A DNA stretch of 64,000 bases from Polycladospora coralii. Its GTDB lineage: Bacteria; Bacillota; Bacilli; Thermoactinomycetales; Thermoactinomycetaceae. Location of the stretch: positions 124,001-188,000 of the forward strand of contig NZ_JACXAG020000005.1 of assembly GCF_014773435.2 (NCBI RefSeq), given 5' to 3'. How positions within the stretch are numbered: the first letter of the stretch is position 1; each line of letters starts with the position of its first letter. Made by a program: the position numbers and the translations under genes. The notes beneath the pieces are model-generated. The model was not told the origin of the DNA and did not search any database. It worked only from the letters and a program-made list of their open reading frames with translations. Positions 1-9,454 of this stretch are shown in pieces.

Positions 1-1
1 A

Positions 2-1957
2 GCTTTAGTAGCTCCTTTAGCTTCGCCTACAGCATTGGCAGTAGATAATGCGAAGAGTAAGCAACATAAGCAAAATCAAAAAGCATCAAAAATATCTCAT
101 AATTCAAAAGGGAAAGACAAAATCTCTTGGGATAAAGAGAATGGTGTTCCTTCTTTTATAAGTGGAGAAATCTCTTCCAAAAAAGTAAAGGGATCCAAGG
201 AAGCAAAGGATGTCATAAAAGAAAATGAAGATTTGTTTCAAATTGATGAGGTTAGCTCAGAACTAAAATTGATTGAAGAGTCGAATAAGAGAACAGGTGG
301 AAAAAAATTCATCTATCAGCAAGTTTATAACGACATTCCTGTTTTTGGACATAAGTTGATTTTACATACCGATAAAGCCGGGAAAACAACTTCGATTAAT
401 GGGGATTTTAACCCAAAAGTAAAAGGTAAGAAATTGAACACAAAGGCAAAATACTCTGCTAAGCAAGCGATTCAGAAAGGGAAAGAAGTATTAGGAGTAG
501 CTAATGCCAAGGAGTTTCTAATTGAAGAGGCTGCGCCTTACATTTACAAAGACTTGAAAGGCAAATATCATTTTGTCCACGCTGTGACTCTGTCCACACT
601 TGAGGGAGGACCTAAATATTTTGATATATTTATTGATGCCCGTAATTTAAAAGTCGTAGACAAAATCGATAAAACAATGGGTGCACATGCAGAAGGGTCA
701 GGAGTCGACCTTCATGGAAAAACTGTAAAAGTAAATGCTTTTGAAAGTTCAGGAACTTTCTATTTATATGACACTACCAAACCGATGTACACAGGTAACT
801 CTGGTGTTATCGCAACTTATACGGCAAATCAAACCGGTAATGTTCCTGGGACGTTATTAACGGATAGTAATAATTACTGGACACACAATGCGGCGGTAAG
901 TGCTCATGTGAACTCAGGTATTGTATATGATTACTATTATAACAAATTTGGTCGTAATTCTTACGATGGTGTTGGTGGGAATATGATCTCTTCCGTTAAT
1001 TTTTCAGACCCATATTGCCCTGACAATGCATTTTGGTTAGGAACACAAATGGCTTATTGTGATGCAGGGAATATGATTGCCACACCAGCAGCATTAGACG
1101 TTGTAGGACATGAAATTACACATGGGGTAATCGACCGCACTGCTGACTTATTTTATTATGGCGAATCAGGTGCATTAAATGAGTCTTGGTCAGACGTGAT
1201 GGGGAATCTCATCGAAAATAAAAGTGACAATAACTGGTTACTAGGTGAAGATTTAGGACGAGCTTTCCGCTCGATGTCAAACCCTACAGCATATGGACAC
1301 CCTGCACATATGGATGATTTTCTAGAGACAACAGCAGATAAGGGTGGCGTTCATTCTAACTCATCGATCCCTAATAAAGCATTTTACAACTTTGTAACTT
1401 CCTCTGGAGTAACGAGAGATGAAGCGGCAAACGTATGGTACGATGCTTTAACAGATGGGTATCTAACAGAGTATTCCACATTTGTAGATGCGGTTAACGG
1501 AACGATTGCAGCGGCTGAGCAAAGATTTGGTTCTAACTCTACAGAAGTAAGAGCACTTACCAATGCATGGGCAAGTGTAGGATTAAGTGGTAACGGCAGT
1601 GTTGGAACTTCAGGAGATAGCTTCGAATCTAACGATACGATTGGGGCTGCCTATGGACCTATTACATCCGGAAAAACGTATAATGGAACCATTCATACAG
1701 GTTCAGATGTAGACTGGTTCAAGTTTACGAAAAATAACAGTGGAAGTCTTTCGATTACACTATCCAGCTTACCTGATGACTATGATCTCTACCTGTATAA
1801 TTCCTCAGGAACACAATTACGGATTTCCGACAATGGAAGTACAAACTCTGAATCTATTTCTTATAGTTCTTTAGCTTCAGGAACCTACTACATTGCGGTA
1901 GTTGGCTATGATGGTGCAAATAGCTCACAATCCTACGCACTAAAAGCAACATTCTAA
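2..1957 (+). CDS. Thermolysin-family (M4) secreted neutral metalloprotease, 5' end off the window
   Basis: A zinc endopeptidase secreted as a preproenzyme. The frame is open to the left edge and starts there inside a signal peptide: residues read ALVAPLASPTALA before VDNAK, an Ala-X-Ala cleavage site. The TTG at 35 is therefore internal and the true start lies outside the window. An FTP/PepSY-type propeptide follows. Counting from the TTG, the catalytic domain has HEITH at about 359-363, the third zinc ligand Glu in GALNESWSD at about 383, and the M4 C-terminal His in GGVHSNSS at about 440. The last ~105 residues form a bacterial pre-peptidase C-terminal (PPC) domain beginning GDSFESND. All catalytic residues are present, so it should be active. 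A strong hairpin follows the stop codon. Confidence 0.95.
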   Translation, partial: ALVAPLASPTALAVDNAKSKQHKQNQKASKISHNSKGKDKISWDKENGVPSFISGEISSKKVKGSKEAKDVIKENEDLFQIDEVSSELKLIEESNKRTGGKKFIYQQVYNDIPVFGHKLILHTDKAGKTTSINGDFNPKVKGKKLNTKAKYSAKQAIQKGKEVLGVANAKEFLIEEAAPYIYKDLKGKYHFVHAVTLSTLEGGPKYFDIFIDARNLKVVDKIDKTMGAHAEGSGVDLHGKTVKVNAFESSGTFYLYDTTKPMYTGNSGVIATYTANQTGNVPGTLLTDSNNYWTHNAAVSAHVNSGIVYDYYYNKFGRNSYDGVGGNMISSVNFSDPYCPDNAFWLGTQMAYCDAGNMIATPAALDVVGHEITHGVIDRTADLFYYGESGALNESWSDVMGNLIENKSDNNWLLGEDLGRAFRSMSNPTAYGHPAHMDDFLETTADKGGVHSNSSIPNKAFYNFVTSSGVTRDEAANVWYDALTDGYLTEYSTFVDAVNGTIAAAEQRFGSNSTEVRALTNAWASVGLSGNGSVGTSGDSFESNDTIGAAYGPITSGKTYNGTIHTGSDVDWFKFTKNNSGSLSITLSSLPDDYDLYLYNSSGTQLRISDNGSTNSESISYSSLASGTYYIAVVGYDGANSSQSYALKATF

Positions 1958-1973
1958 TAAGCATATAATCTGA

Positions 1974-2013
1974 CGAAATGGCTACGCGCTTTGGGTAGCC
2001 ATTTCGTTTTCCT
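1974..2013 (+). terminator. Rho-independent terminator of the M4 protease gene
   Basis: A perfect 12-bp stem (CGAAATGGCTAC paired with GTAGCCATTTCG) with a 9-nt loop, followed by TTTTCCTTT, starts 16 nt after the protease stop codon. The convergent gene beginning at 2048 may use the same stem. Confidence 0.85.
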
Positions 2014-2047
2014 TTATCTGATGAGAGGGTAATCTCCTGAAATGCGT

Positions 2048-3562
2048 TTACTTCCCGATAAGGTGACTTAATTTTTTATGGATTTTCTCCGCTTCGCTCG
2101 CACCAGATGCCGCAGCTCCTTGATATCCGCCACCTGGACGTGTCCATGCACCTACCAATGAGAGTTGATCGAGTGGTGTTTTTCTTGCCAGTCGATGTAA
2201 CCCAGACTGTTCAACTGTCTGGGCGAATCCATAAACAGCACCAGCAGGGTTTTTGGTATACTTCTGCATGGTTCTAGGCGTGCCTAACTCTAGCACCTCG
2301 ATAGAACGGGTGATCCCTGGATAATGAGCTTCGAGTTGACTGAGCAAATACTGGGTGACTTCTTCTTTCCGCTTTTTATAAGCTGCTTTGTCTTCCGGCC
2401 AGTTTTCAATGAAGTCGATGAATGCCGTTACAATAACCGGTTTTCCATTCGGGCTTAGTTCAGGGTCTAGTTTATAGTAGTTTGTAATTCCAAAATTGGC
2501 TTTTTGATAATCACCATTCTTTAAGTATTGATAATCTTTACTGGGATCTTTTTCTTTTACAAACACAATATCTTCGTCCACCAAATGATACTTCGCAGGA
2601 TCTTCCTTTAAACCGAGATAAAGCTGTGTAACAGAGGGGCCAATCTCTAATTTTTCATAACCTTCACGATAAGATGTGTCAATTTCCTCTTCACGCATTA
2701 ACTTGGAAAATGTCATGTGTGGAGAAGCATTCGAGATGATCCACTTTCCTTCAAATATCTCCCCTTTTTTCGTCTTAATGCCAGTTGCTCTGCCATCCGC
2801 TACGATAATTTCTGTCACTTCATGACGTAAGTAAACTTTACCCCCATGCTCTTGGATAACCGCAGTTAAAGCATCCGCAATGGCTTGCGCGCCACCCTTT
2901 ATATAATACGTACCTTCGAGATGATAACCTAACCAAGGCACAAAAAAGTAATGGGCGGACAGTTTTTGCGGAGGAAGACCATAGTATGGCCATAATAAGG
3001 TGAAAAATGAGATCAACTCTTCATCCTTTACATACTGCTTCATCACTTCAGCAGTTGTCATCTGGGACCATTGAATAAACAAAGGGGCTTTGATGAGAGA
3101 TTGTTCTTGTTTCTCTAATTTAGGGATGGATGCATCTTGTAGAAATTGCATTTCTTTGTTGAAGGCATATAAATCAGCAAATAATTGGGTTAGGCTCTCT
3201 TTTTCCTGAGGGAATAAGTCTTGCAACAGTGCTAAATAATCTTCAGGATTTTGGGGGATCGTAATCTTTTTTCCTTCCCATACAACGGTATAAGGATGTT
3301 CTTTGGTTACCGGGGTAATTCGATTCATGATGCCACACTTTGAAAAAATTTCATAACAGATTTCGCCTTCGTTTAGACTCCCCATAGCATGTAGGGAAAC
3401 ATCAAACTCATACTTGCCTGGTCGAGGAAAATTGGTCGCATAACCACCCGGACGTACATGGTGCTCAAAAACGGCTACTTGATGACCTAGTTTAGATAAT
3501 CGGGCAGCCGCACACAACCCGCCAATACCCGCACCAACCACTAATACATCATAACTGGACAT
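2048..3562 (-). CDS. FAD-dependent phytoene desaturase/CrtI-like oxidoreductase
   Basis: A flavin-dependent amine-oxidase-fold enzyme of the CrtI/CrtISO/retinol-saturase group. The N-terminus has the Rossmann motif VVGAGIGGLCAAARL followed by E and HHVRPGGY. The C-terminal FAD motif LSVVGAWTRPGGGYQGAAASG is also there. Length (~504 residues) matches the family. The longer frame starts at 3580, but AGGAGG sits just upstream of the ATG at 3562 (MSSYDVL), so the latter is preferred. No other carotenoid genes are nearby, so the substrate is open. The divergent PadR regulator, 137 bp away, is the likely controller. Confidence 0.85.
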   Translation of the reverse strand: MSSYDVLVVGAGIGGLCAAARLSKLGHQVAVFEHHVRPGGYATNFPRPGKYEFDVSLHAMGSLNEGEICYEIFSKCGIMNRITPVTKEHPYTVVWEGKKITIPQNPEDYLALLQDLFPQEKESLTQLFADLYAFNKEMQFLQDASIPKLEKQEQSLIKAPLFIQWSQMTTAEVMKQYVKDEELISFFTLLWPYYGLPPQKLSAHYFFVPWLGYHLEGTYYIKGGAQAIADALTAVIQEHGGKVYLRHEVTEIIVADGRATGIKTKKGEIFEGKWIISNASPHMTFSKLMREEEIDTSYREGYEKLEIGPSVTQLYLGLKEDPAKYHLVDEDIVFVKEKDPSKDYQYLKNGDYQKANFGITNYYKLDPELSPNGKPVIVTAFIDFIENWPEDKAAYKKRKEEVTQYLLSQLEAHYPGITRSIEVLELGTPRTMQKYTKNPAGAVYGFAQTVEQSGLHRLARKTPLDQLSLVGAWTRPGGGYQGAAASGASEAEKIHKKLSHLIGK

Positions 3563-3588
3563 ATTTATCTTCCTCCTCATGTATCAAC

Positions 3589-3602
3589 AAGATATATATC
3601 TT
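3589..3602. promoter_or_regulatory. Palindromic candidate PadR operator
   Basis: A perfect 14-bp palindrome, AAGATATATATCTT, lies in the divergent spacer between the oxidoreductase and PadR genes. AT-rich palindromes of this type are commonly bound by PadR proteins. A TATACT -10-like box at 3657-3662 could serve padR. Assignment as an operator is inference. Confidence 0.4.
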
Positions 3603-3699
3603 CATGGTATAATAGTATCGAAAAGATTTAAAAATGTCAAAATATAAAAGTCGTGCTATACTAAAGGGATTCCTGGACAAGTAAAGTGAGGGTAGAAAG

Positions 3700-4254
3700 A
3701 TGTCGAGAGAAAATAAAACCATGTATACATTGTTAGGGTTGCTGATGTATGCCCCTTTAACCGGTTATCAAATCAAAAGAACGATTGAAAGTAGCATTAA
3801 GCATTTTTGGCAAGAAAGTTATGGACAAATCTATCCCACGCTAAAAAAACTAGTTGAGCTGGAATTTGCTGTCTTTCATATCGAAAAAGTAGAGGGGAAA
3901 CCGGATCGCAAAGTGTATGCGATTACGGAACAGGGAAAAGCCGAATTTATAAATTGGCTAGAGAGACCCATTGAAAAAATACCGATTCACAAAAACGAGC
4001 TACTGCTTAAGATTTTTTATGGGCAACACCTCGATGTGAAACACAATATCACACAAATCGTACAATACCAGCAAAAAATGAAAGATATACTAGATTCGCT
4101 TAATGTGACGGAGCATTTCCTCATGACAAAGCGGAAAGATGACCCCCACTTTGATTATTGGATGATGACATTATCCCATGGGCAGTACATCGTCGAGGCT
4201 ACCATACAGTGGTGCGAAGAAAGTATAGAGAAACTAGAGCGGAAACAAGCTTGA
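3700..4254 (+). CDS. PadR-family transcriptional regulator
   Basis: A 184-residue PadR repressor. The N-terminal winged helix carries the family signature (LLGLLMYAPLTGYQIKRTI, then WQESYGQIYPTLKKL, then KPDRKVYAITEQGKAEFINWL). A C-terminal helical dimerisation domain of the Vir_act_alpha_C type follows. The start at 3700 is preceded by GTGAGGG. It is divergent from the CrtI-like gene, so local autoregulated control of that gene is the simple expectation. The effector is unknown. Confidence 0.9.
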   Translation: MSRENKTMYTLLGLLMYAPLTGYQIKRTIESSIKHFWQESYGQIYPTLKKLVELEFAVFHIEKVEGKPDRKVYAITEQGKAEFINWLERPIEKIPIHKNELLLKIFYGQHLDVKHNITQIVQYQQKMKDILDSLNVTEHFLMTKRKDDPHFDYWMMTLSHGQYIVEATIQWCEESIEKLERKQA

Positions 4255-4264
4255 TGGATATGAG

Positions 4265-4308
4265 AAAAGGAGCATGTCTCGTCAATACAAGACTGTGCTC
4301 CTTTTCCG
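4265..4308 (+). terminator. Terminator after padR-like gene
   Basis: Arms AAAAGGAGCA and TGCTCCTTTT pair across a 21-nt loop just after the PadR stop codon. The U-tract is short. On the minus strand the A-rich arm gives a T-rich tail, so it may be bidirectional. Confidence 0.65.
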
Positions 4309-4394
4309 TAACAATTTGTGCTTGTGTAAAAGAATTTGGATATCTATTCCATTATCTATTGTCAAAAAAGGGTGTAAATGAAGCGTGTACGTAC

Positions 4395-5309
4395 TTACCT
4401 GTTTGGAATGAATAACTTTCCCTCTATGGTTATAACCGCTGATCCACCGACTTGAATGATGGGCTCCGAATGATGAGGATCTTTTGTAATGGTTACATTT
4501 AAGGTGCCCGGTCGTCCAGCCTTATGTCCTTGCGCGATCTGAAGTTGTTGAACCGGTTTTGGAGCAAGAATCTTCTCCGAAAACAGGTATCCTGCCAATG
4601 CCCCATTAGCCGCACCTGTAACTGGATCTTCTGGAATACCAACTGCTGGAGCAAAGTCACGCGTATATAAATCATATCCTTCTTCTTCGGTTTCAAAAGT
4701 AAATAGGTGTGTCGTGATCGCTTTTTGGGATACATTTAACTTCTGAAGTTCCTCCATCTGTGGTTTAGCGGAGTCAATATCTCTTTGTGACTTGATGGGA
4801 ACAATTAAATGCCAGTTCCCTGTATAAGCTAATCTTAGCGGATAACGTTGATCCAGAGCCTTAGTGGAAATGCCTAGTATTTGAGCCATTTGGTCGGATT
4901 CCAACTGAACCTTCTTTATTTTTGGAGAAATTTGAGTCATCGTTACCGCAGTTAATTTTTCTTTTTCTTTAGATAATGCTACGGGAACGGTACCGATATT
5001 CGTTTCTAATCGAATTGTGTTTGCTCTATCTTTCCATCCGTATTTCGTAGCTAACAACCATGAAAGCGCAACTGTAGCATGACCACAAAAATCAACTTCT
5101 TCTGTAGGTGTAAAATATCGAACACGGAAATCGCATTCAGCTGAGTTCGTTGGAAAGAGAAATGCGGTTTCAGAAAGATTAAGCTCTCTAGCTATCTTTT
5201 TCATTTCTATTTCGGTCAATGATTCTGCTTCGGGTACAACACCCGCTGGGTTTCCACCGAAGGGAACGGTCGTAAAAGCATCTACATGATAAACTGGAAT
5301 CATTTTCAT
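4395..5309 (-). CDS. PhzF-family isomerase
   Basis: A 304-residue enzyme of the PhzF/diaminopimelate-epimerase-like fold. The N-terminus has the hallmark YHVDAFTTVPFGGNPAGVV. The catalytic acid of PhzF corresponds to Glu47 in LSETAFLF. The second half has FAPAVGIPEDPVTGAANGALAGYL, matching the family's C-terminal motif. AAGGGTG precedes the ATG. There are no other phenazine genes, so it belongs with the many PhzF paralogs of unknown substrate. Confidence 0.9.
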   Translation of the reverse strand: MKMIPVYHVDAFTTVPFGGNPAGVVPEAESLTEIEMKKIARELNLSETAFLFPTNSAECDFRVRYFTPTEEVDFCGHATVALSWLLATKYGWKDRANTIRLETNIGTVPVALSKEKEKLTAVTMTQISPKIKKVQLESDQMAQILGISTKALDQRYPLRLAYTGNWHLIVPIKSQRDIDSAKPQMEELQKLNVSQKAITTHLFTFETEEEGYDLYTRDFAPAVGIPEDPVTGAANGALAGYLFSEKILAPKPVQQLQIAQGHKAGRPGTLNVTITKDPHHSEPIIQVGGSAVITIEGKLFIPNR

Positions 5310-5542
5310 GATGTATGATCACCCTTCTTCTTTGAAGTGTTATATCACTATCAAAAAACATACTTTTATTTTACTATATATTCATCGCTTGGGGTATATC
5401 ATTCCTTCATAATCACCATGGATGCATACGATGGAACCAATTTGAACGAAAGAAATATCCTACCGATCATTTCTGCTTTTGATCAGGCTCCCCCTTACAG
5501 TATGTATGACGGCGTGTTCGTAAATGAAGATGTCCATCACGA

Positions 5543-6811
5543 TTATGAAGATGCCATAGCCTCAGCTGTTCCTTCTTTCTTTCTACGACTTTGCAAACCG
5601 CTACGCGTAAATAGAACCGATAGGAGTGTCACGAGCAAAATAAGCATCCCCATTCCTATGCTGCCGATTCGTGCACCAATGGTTAATCCGGCTGCACCAA
5701 AAAGCTTTCCAAAGTGGAGGATAAAGCCATTTACAGCTAAATAAGCGCCTCTTTGAGAAGGGTCAATGATATCAGCTAATAAACTTTGTCTGGCGGGGAC
5801 AAATAGGAGTTCACCAAATGTGTAAAGTGCCACAGCCAAAATGATGCCCGGTAAAAAATTGGAAAAGCTAAGATAAGCAAAGCTAATTCCAAATAGTGTA
5901 AATCCTGTATACAGGAGCGTTTCACGTGGTTTGCCTTTGAACTTCTTCGTCACCCATGCAATAAAACCAAGGATCAATAGGGTATTTAATCCGATGATCA
6001 AGCCATACACTTTAATCCCATCGAGTGCGAATTGAAAATTAAATATCGAAACGGGTGTAGTCGTAAATTCTTTTTCTATGCGGACAGAGATAAAATTATA
6101 TAATTGAGGCTCAATCGAAGCGATTGCAATACCGCCTATTGTAAATAGCAGAAAAGGAGTGTCCTTCATGACCGAGGTATAGTGTCTAAAGAGGGCATTC
6201 CATCCAAATAATCCAATTTTTTTTGTTTTTTTAGGATTGATTTGGAACGTATCGTCGATCTTTATGCTCGTTAACCATAAAGTGAGCAGTGATAAAGCAA
6301 ATATTCCGATGATCATGTAGAGATAATAATTTTCAAATAATAAGATGGCAATCAACATACCTGTCACCATACCTAAATTAATCGCCCAGTAGTTTAATGA
6401 AAAAATATAACTTCTATCTTCTGGTTTGCTGGCATCAATCAGCATGGCTTCAGACGCTGGTGCAATTAATCCCGTACATATTTGATTAAGGACAACCATG
6501 AAATAGGTGATGATAGGAGATGCAAATAATGGTGTACTCACCATCAACAATCCAAAAAAGGCGAACACGTTGATCGTTTCACCTATAACCATCGTCTTTT
6601 TTCGACCGATCGAATCGGTCAGTTGTCCACCGTAAATACTGGAAATGAACAAGAGAACAAACATCAGGATTAATAACATACCAGCCACTTCTTCACCAAA
6701 GTGATCAGATAAGTAAATTGCCATAAAAGGCATTAGCATCGCATGAACAAAGCGGGTAAGAAATGTGATCGTTAGGCGTATCCGAATATTCGGATGAAGT
6801 TGTTTCAACAT
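5543..6811 (-). CDS. MFS transporter (12-TM drug-efflux type)
   Basis: A ~422-residue major facilitator with about 12 hydrophobic segments and the loop 2-3 motif GGQLTDSIGRKKTM. The frame runs on to 6919, but that would overlap the divergent regulator; AAGGAGGAG sits 5 nt before the ATG at 6811 (MLKQLHPN), which is taken as the start. The divergent SgrR-like regulator begins 102 bp away, so this is a likely regulator/transporter pair. The substrate cannot be read from sequence. The 230 bp downstream to the phzF-like gene holds no recognisable gene. Confidence 0.9.
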   Translation of the reverse strand: MLKQLHPNIRIRLTITFLTRFVHAMLMPFMAIYLSDHFGEEVAGMLLILMFVLLFISSIYGGQLTDSIGRKKTMVIGETINVFAFFGLLMVSTPLFASPIITYFMVVLNQICTGLIAPASEAMLIDASKPEDRSYIFSLNYWAINLGMVTGMLIAILLFENYYLYMIIGIFALSLLTLWLTSIKIDDTFQINPKKTKKIGLFGWNALFRHYTSVMKDTPFLLFTIGGIAIASIEPQLYNFISVRIEKEFTTTPVSIFNFQFALDGIKVYGLIIGLNTLLILGFIAWVTKKFKGKPRETLLYTGFTLFGISFAYLSFSNFLPGIILAVALYTFGELLFVPARQSLLADIIDPSQRGAYLAVNGFILHFGKLFGAAGLTIGARIGSIGMGMLILLVTLLSVLFTRSGLQSRRKKEGTAEAMASS

Positions 6812-6912
6812 ATTGATCTCCTCCTTGTGCTGAAATCTATTATGAACGATAATAAAAGGGTTAAAAAGAGAATTTTCATTTTCAAAACTTCCCCTTTTAT
6901 GGAGGGATTGTC

Positions 6913-8655
6913 GTGACAAAGTTTACGTCCTATTTTCAATTGAGGGGATATCTGTATGCACGCGAGCAAGAGCTTAAAGCTGACTTTAAATTTCAGGAAT
7001 TAGAGCAATTGTGGGATTGTACAGGGAAAAATGTGAAATTGAGATTAAAGCGGTTGCAGGAGCAAGGAAGGATTGTCTATATTCCTGGTAGAGGGCGGGG
7101 GAATGCCTCAAGTATTACGTTTTCACGCCCACTATCGGAAGAGCTTGAGCACGAAGTGAATCAGTTGATTCAATTAGAGCAATTAGATGAGGTGATGCAA
7201 TTATTACAAATCGGGCTTCCCTTTCCTTTATATCAGCAGATTTTTGAGAAAGTACAAGCTTTCTTAGGTTTTCAGACTGCTGCCAATAAAAAAGATGTAC
7301 TGCGGGCTGTTGTGTATAAAGAGATTTACAGCATTGATCCGCGTTATATATCGACATCATTCGAATGCTTTTTAGTCATGCATTTGGGAGATCCACTAGT
7401 GCTTTATGATTCAAGCACCGATACGATTAAACCCCATATTGCACATGCTTGGAAAAAAGATCAGGAAGGGAAGAATTGGACCTTGTATCTACGCAAGGGG
7501 GTCATGTTCCACCATCACAGAGAACTGGTGAGCGAGGATGTACAATTTACCTTCGAACGCTTTCGTGACTCCAGTCTGCCGAATTACTGGATCACAGAAA
7601 ATATTGCAAGTATTACTTGTATCTCGCCTTATATCATCACCTTTCGCTTACATAAGCCGAATCCGCTTTTTTTGCGGTATCTGAGTTGGTATGCTTTAGT
7701 GATATTGCCGCGGGATGTTCCGTTTGCCGAGAACAAATTCATCAGTACAGGGCCGTTTAGAATGAAAGATAGGCAGGAGTCGAAATTAGCTCTCGAGGTT
7801 TTTGATCGCCACTTCTTACCGCGACCATTTTTAGATGAGGCTCACTTTTATCCCATTGCAAATGAACGTCATTTTGGAATGAAATATGAAATCACTGAAA
7901 ATGATTACGACAGCTATCATACGAATGTAACAGTAGGTGTGCGCTTCATCGTATTTAACTTTCATAAGCGTCCGTCAATCGTACACAATTGCTTTTTTCG
8001 TGAAGCGATCTATCATTTGTTTGATATCGAAAAAATGGCGTTAGCACTAGGTAGAGATGCCATCACCCCAGCTTACAGTTATTTCGCAAAGCGGTCTCAT
8101 CCGATTCGAAAAGATAGAGATAAGGTAGCTGAATTGATAAAAAAATCTGGATATCAAGGAGAAGAAATTTCTTTTGTATATAAAATCCGAACTTTTGAAC
8201 CCGATGTAGCATGGTTTGTGCAACAAGCGGAGGAAGTAGGTATTCGAATTCGTCCCATGTACAGTTCAGCCTGCCATGAAGTGCAGGACGACCAAGCTGA
8301 TCTGATCATGGGACGAGATGTAGGCAGTGATGATCTACTCTCTTTTTTGGATTGGTTCTATAATCAATCTCTATTGTCTCAACGTACAGGTTTGGTTCAT
8401 CATTGGAAACAAGTTGAAATTCATTTAGATCATATCAAATTTGAAAATGATGAAGAGAAGCGCAAAGTACGGATGAACGAACTCGAAGCATACATCCGGA
8501 AAAACTTTCTCTTGCTTTATGTAGATCACCCGATTGAGCAAAATGGGTTTAACACCATGATGAAGGATATTCATTTGGATCGGTTTGGTTTTCTCGACAT
8601 GAGGAAACTGTGGCTTGACGAGAAGCAGGACTGTCAGCAAGTAGAAGACGGGTAG
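6913..8655 (+). CDS. SgrR-like regulator: HTH plus solute-binding domain
   Basis: A 580-residue fusion typical of the SgrR family. The N-terminal winged helix (residues ~1-115, including CTGKNVKLRLKRLQEQG and IPGRGRGNASSITF) is followed by an SBP_bac_5-like peptide-binding domain (~140-560, with LVLYDSSTDTIKPHIAHAWKK and the NWTLYLRKGVMFHHHR motif). The GTG start follows GGAGGG. Such proteins sense small molecules in the cytoplasm and often control a neighbouring transporter, here the divergent MFS gene. The last 22 bp overlap the convergent glycosylase gene. Confidence 0.88.
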   Translation: MTKFTSYFQLRGYLYAREQELKADFKFQELEQLWDCTGKNVKLRLKRLQEQGRIVYIPGRGRGNASSITFSRPLSEELEHEVNQLIQLEQLDEVMQLLQIGLPFPLYQQIFEKVQAFLGFQTAANKKDVLRAVVYKEIYSIDPRYISTSFECFLVMHLGDPLVLYDSSTDTIKPHIAHAWKKDQEGKNWTLYLRKGVMFHHHRELVSEDVQFTFERFRDSSLPNYWITENIASITCISPYIITFRLHKPNPLFLRYLSWYALVILPRDVPFAENKFISTGPFRMKDRQESKLALEVFDRHFLPRPFLDEAHFYPIANERHFGMKYEITENDYDSYHTNVTVGVRFIVFNFHKRPSIVHNCFFREAIYHLFDIEKMALALGRDAITPAYSYFAKRSHPIRKDRDKVAELIKKSGYQGEEISFVYKIRTFEPDVAWFVQQAEEVGIRIRPMYSSACHEVQDDQADLIMGRDVGSDDLLSFLDWFYNQSLLSQRTGLVHHWKQVEIHLDHIKFENDEEKRKVRMNELEAYIRKNFLLLYVDHPIEQNGFNTMMKDIHLDRFGFLDMRKLWLDEKQDCQQVEDG

Positions 8656-9197
8656 CAAAAACAGGTCGTTAAATGATCATTTACCATACCAATTGCTTGC
8701 ATATACGCGTAGCAGATTGTGGGGCCGACAAATTTAAAACCTCTTTTCTTTAAATCTTTACTCATGCGCAGACTGAGTGCTGTCGAGCTAGGGACATCTT
8801 CTGATGAAGAAAAGTGATTCATAATCGGCTTATCATCGACAAAACCCCATATGTATGTACGGAATGATCCAAACTCCTCCACCACACGATGATAGGCGTG
8901 CGCATTATCAATCACAGCTTGAATCTTACGCTTATTTCGGATGATGCCTGGATTCAGTAGTAATTCTGCTATTTTTCGCTCATCATAATGAATGACCTTG
9001 CTGGGATCGAAGCCATCAAATGCTTGGCGATAGTTCTCACGTTTTTTTAAAATCGTATACCAGCTGAGTCCAGCTTGGGCACCTTCCAAATTGAGCATTT
9101 CAAACAGCTTCTGATCATCATATAGCGGTATTCCCCATTCGTGGTCATGATAATTAATATACAGGGGATCACTATTCACCCAATCGCATCGCTGCAT
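8634..9197 (-). CDS. tag: DNA-3-methyladenine glycosylase I
   Basis: Base-excision enzyme that removes 3-methyladenine. The 187-residue protein matches E. coli Tag through most of its length: RCDW and HDHEWG at the N-terminus, GLSWYTILKKRENYRQAF, and the IRNKRKIQAVIDNA segment. The four zinc ligands of Tag are in place: Cys4, His17, His175 and Cys179. AGGAAGGTGATG precedes the start. It overlaps the SgrR-like gene tail to tail. A 12-bp perfect hairpin lies just upstream. Confidence 0.95.
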   Translation of the reverse strand: MQRCDWVNSDPLYINYHDHEWGIPLYDDQKLFEMLNLEGAQAGLSWYTILKKRENYRQAFDGFDPSKVIHYDERKIAELLLNPGIIRNKRKIQAVIDNAHAYHRVVEEFGSFRTYIWGFVDDKPIMNHFSSSEDVPSSTALSLRMSKDLKKRGFKFVGPTICYAYMQAIGMVNDHLTTCFCYPSSTC

Positions 9198-9218
9198 CTA
9201 CATCACCTTCCTAACGAT

Positions 9219-9247
9219 CGAGCAACTGGATCTGCTCCAGTTGCTCG
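9219..9247 (-). terminator. 12-bp perfect hairpin between micro-ORF and tag
   Basis: CGAGCAACTGGA pairs perfectly with TCCAGTTGCTCG across a 5-nt loop. Read on the minus strand it follows the 15-codon ORF at 9266-9313 and precedes the tag ribosome site. It lacks a strong U-tract, so it may be an attenuating or processing stem rather than a full terminator. Confidence 0.5.
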
Positions 9248-9265
9248 ACTTTACCACCTATTATA

Positions 9266-9313
9266 CTATTCTTCGAGCAACCATTTAAGTATCGTGCTTA
9301 CAACACTCGCCAT
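9266..9313 (-). CDS. Possible 15-residue amphipathic peptide
   Basis: ATG at 9313 follows TAGGAGTGATTGAA, a good ribosome site at good spacing. The product is MASVVSTILKWLLEE, ending in TAG and followed by the 12-bp hairpin. The residues could form a short amphipathic helix with V4, V5, I8, L9, W11, L12 and L13 hydrophobic and K10, E14, E15 charged. Short helical peptides such as delta-haemolysin or phenol-soluble modulins have this general character, but no homology is claimed. Such a short frame can arise by chance. Confidence 0.35.
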   Translation of the reverse strand: MASVVSTILKWLLEE

Positions 9314-9454
9314 TTCAATCACTCCTATCTTCTGTAGATTCTCAAGCTACTCATTAGCGTAACATGCTTATGAGCCCACTGATGTGACTTTGATCACAAT
9401 TTAACGAGCGCTGCAGCGGGAGGAGCAAATTTATCATGGCAAGGCTTAAACCCC

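Noticed and set aside
4158..4415. Plus-strand frame over the PadR terminator
   Set aside because: It runs through the PadR gene end and its terminator hairpin; no ribosome site.
5337..5744. Plus-strand frame of 135 codons
   Set aside because: Half of it is antisense to the MFS gene; the rest has no ribosome site or recognised domain.
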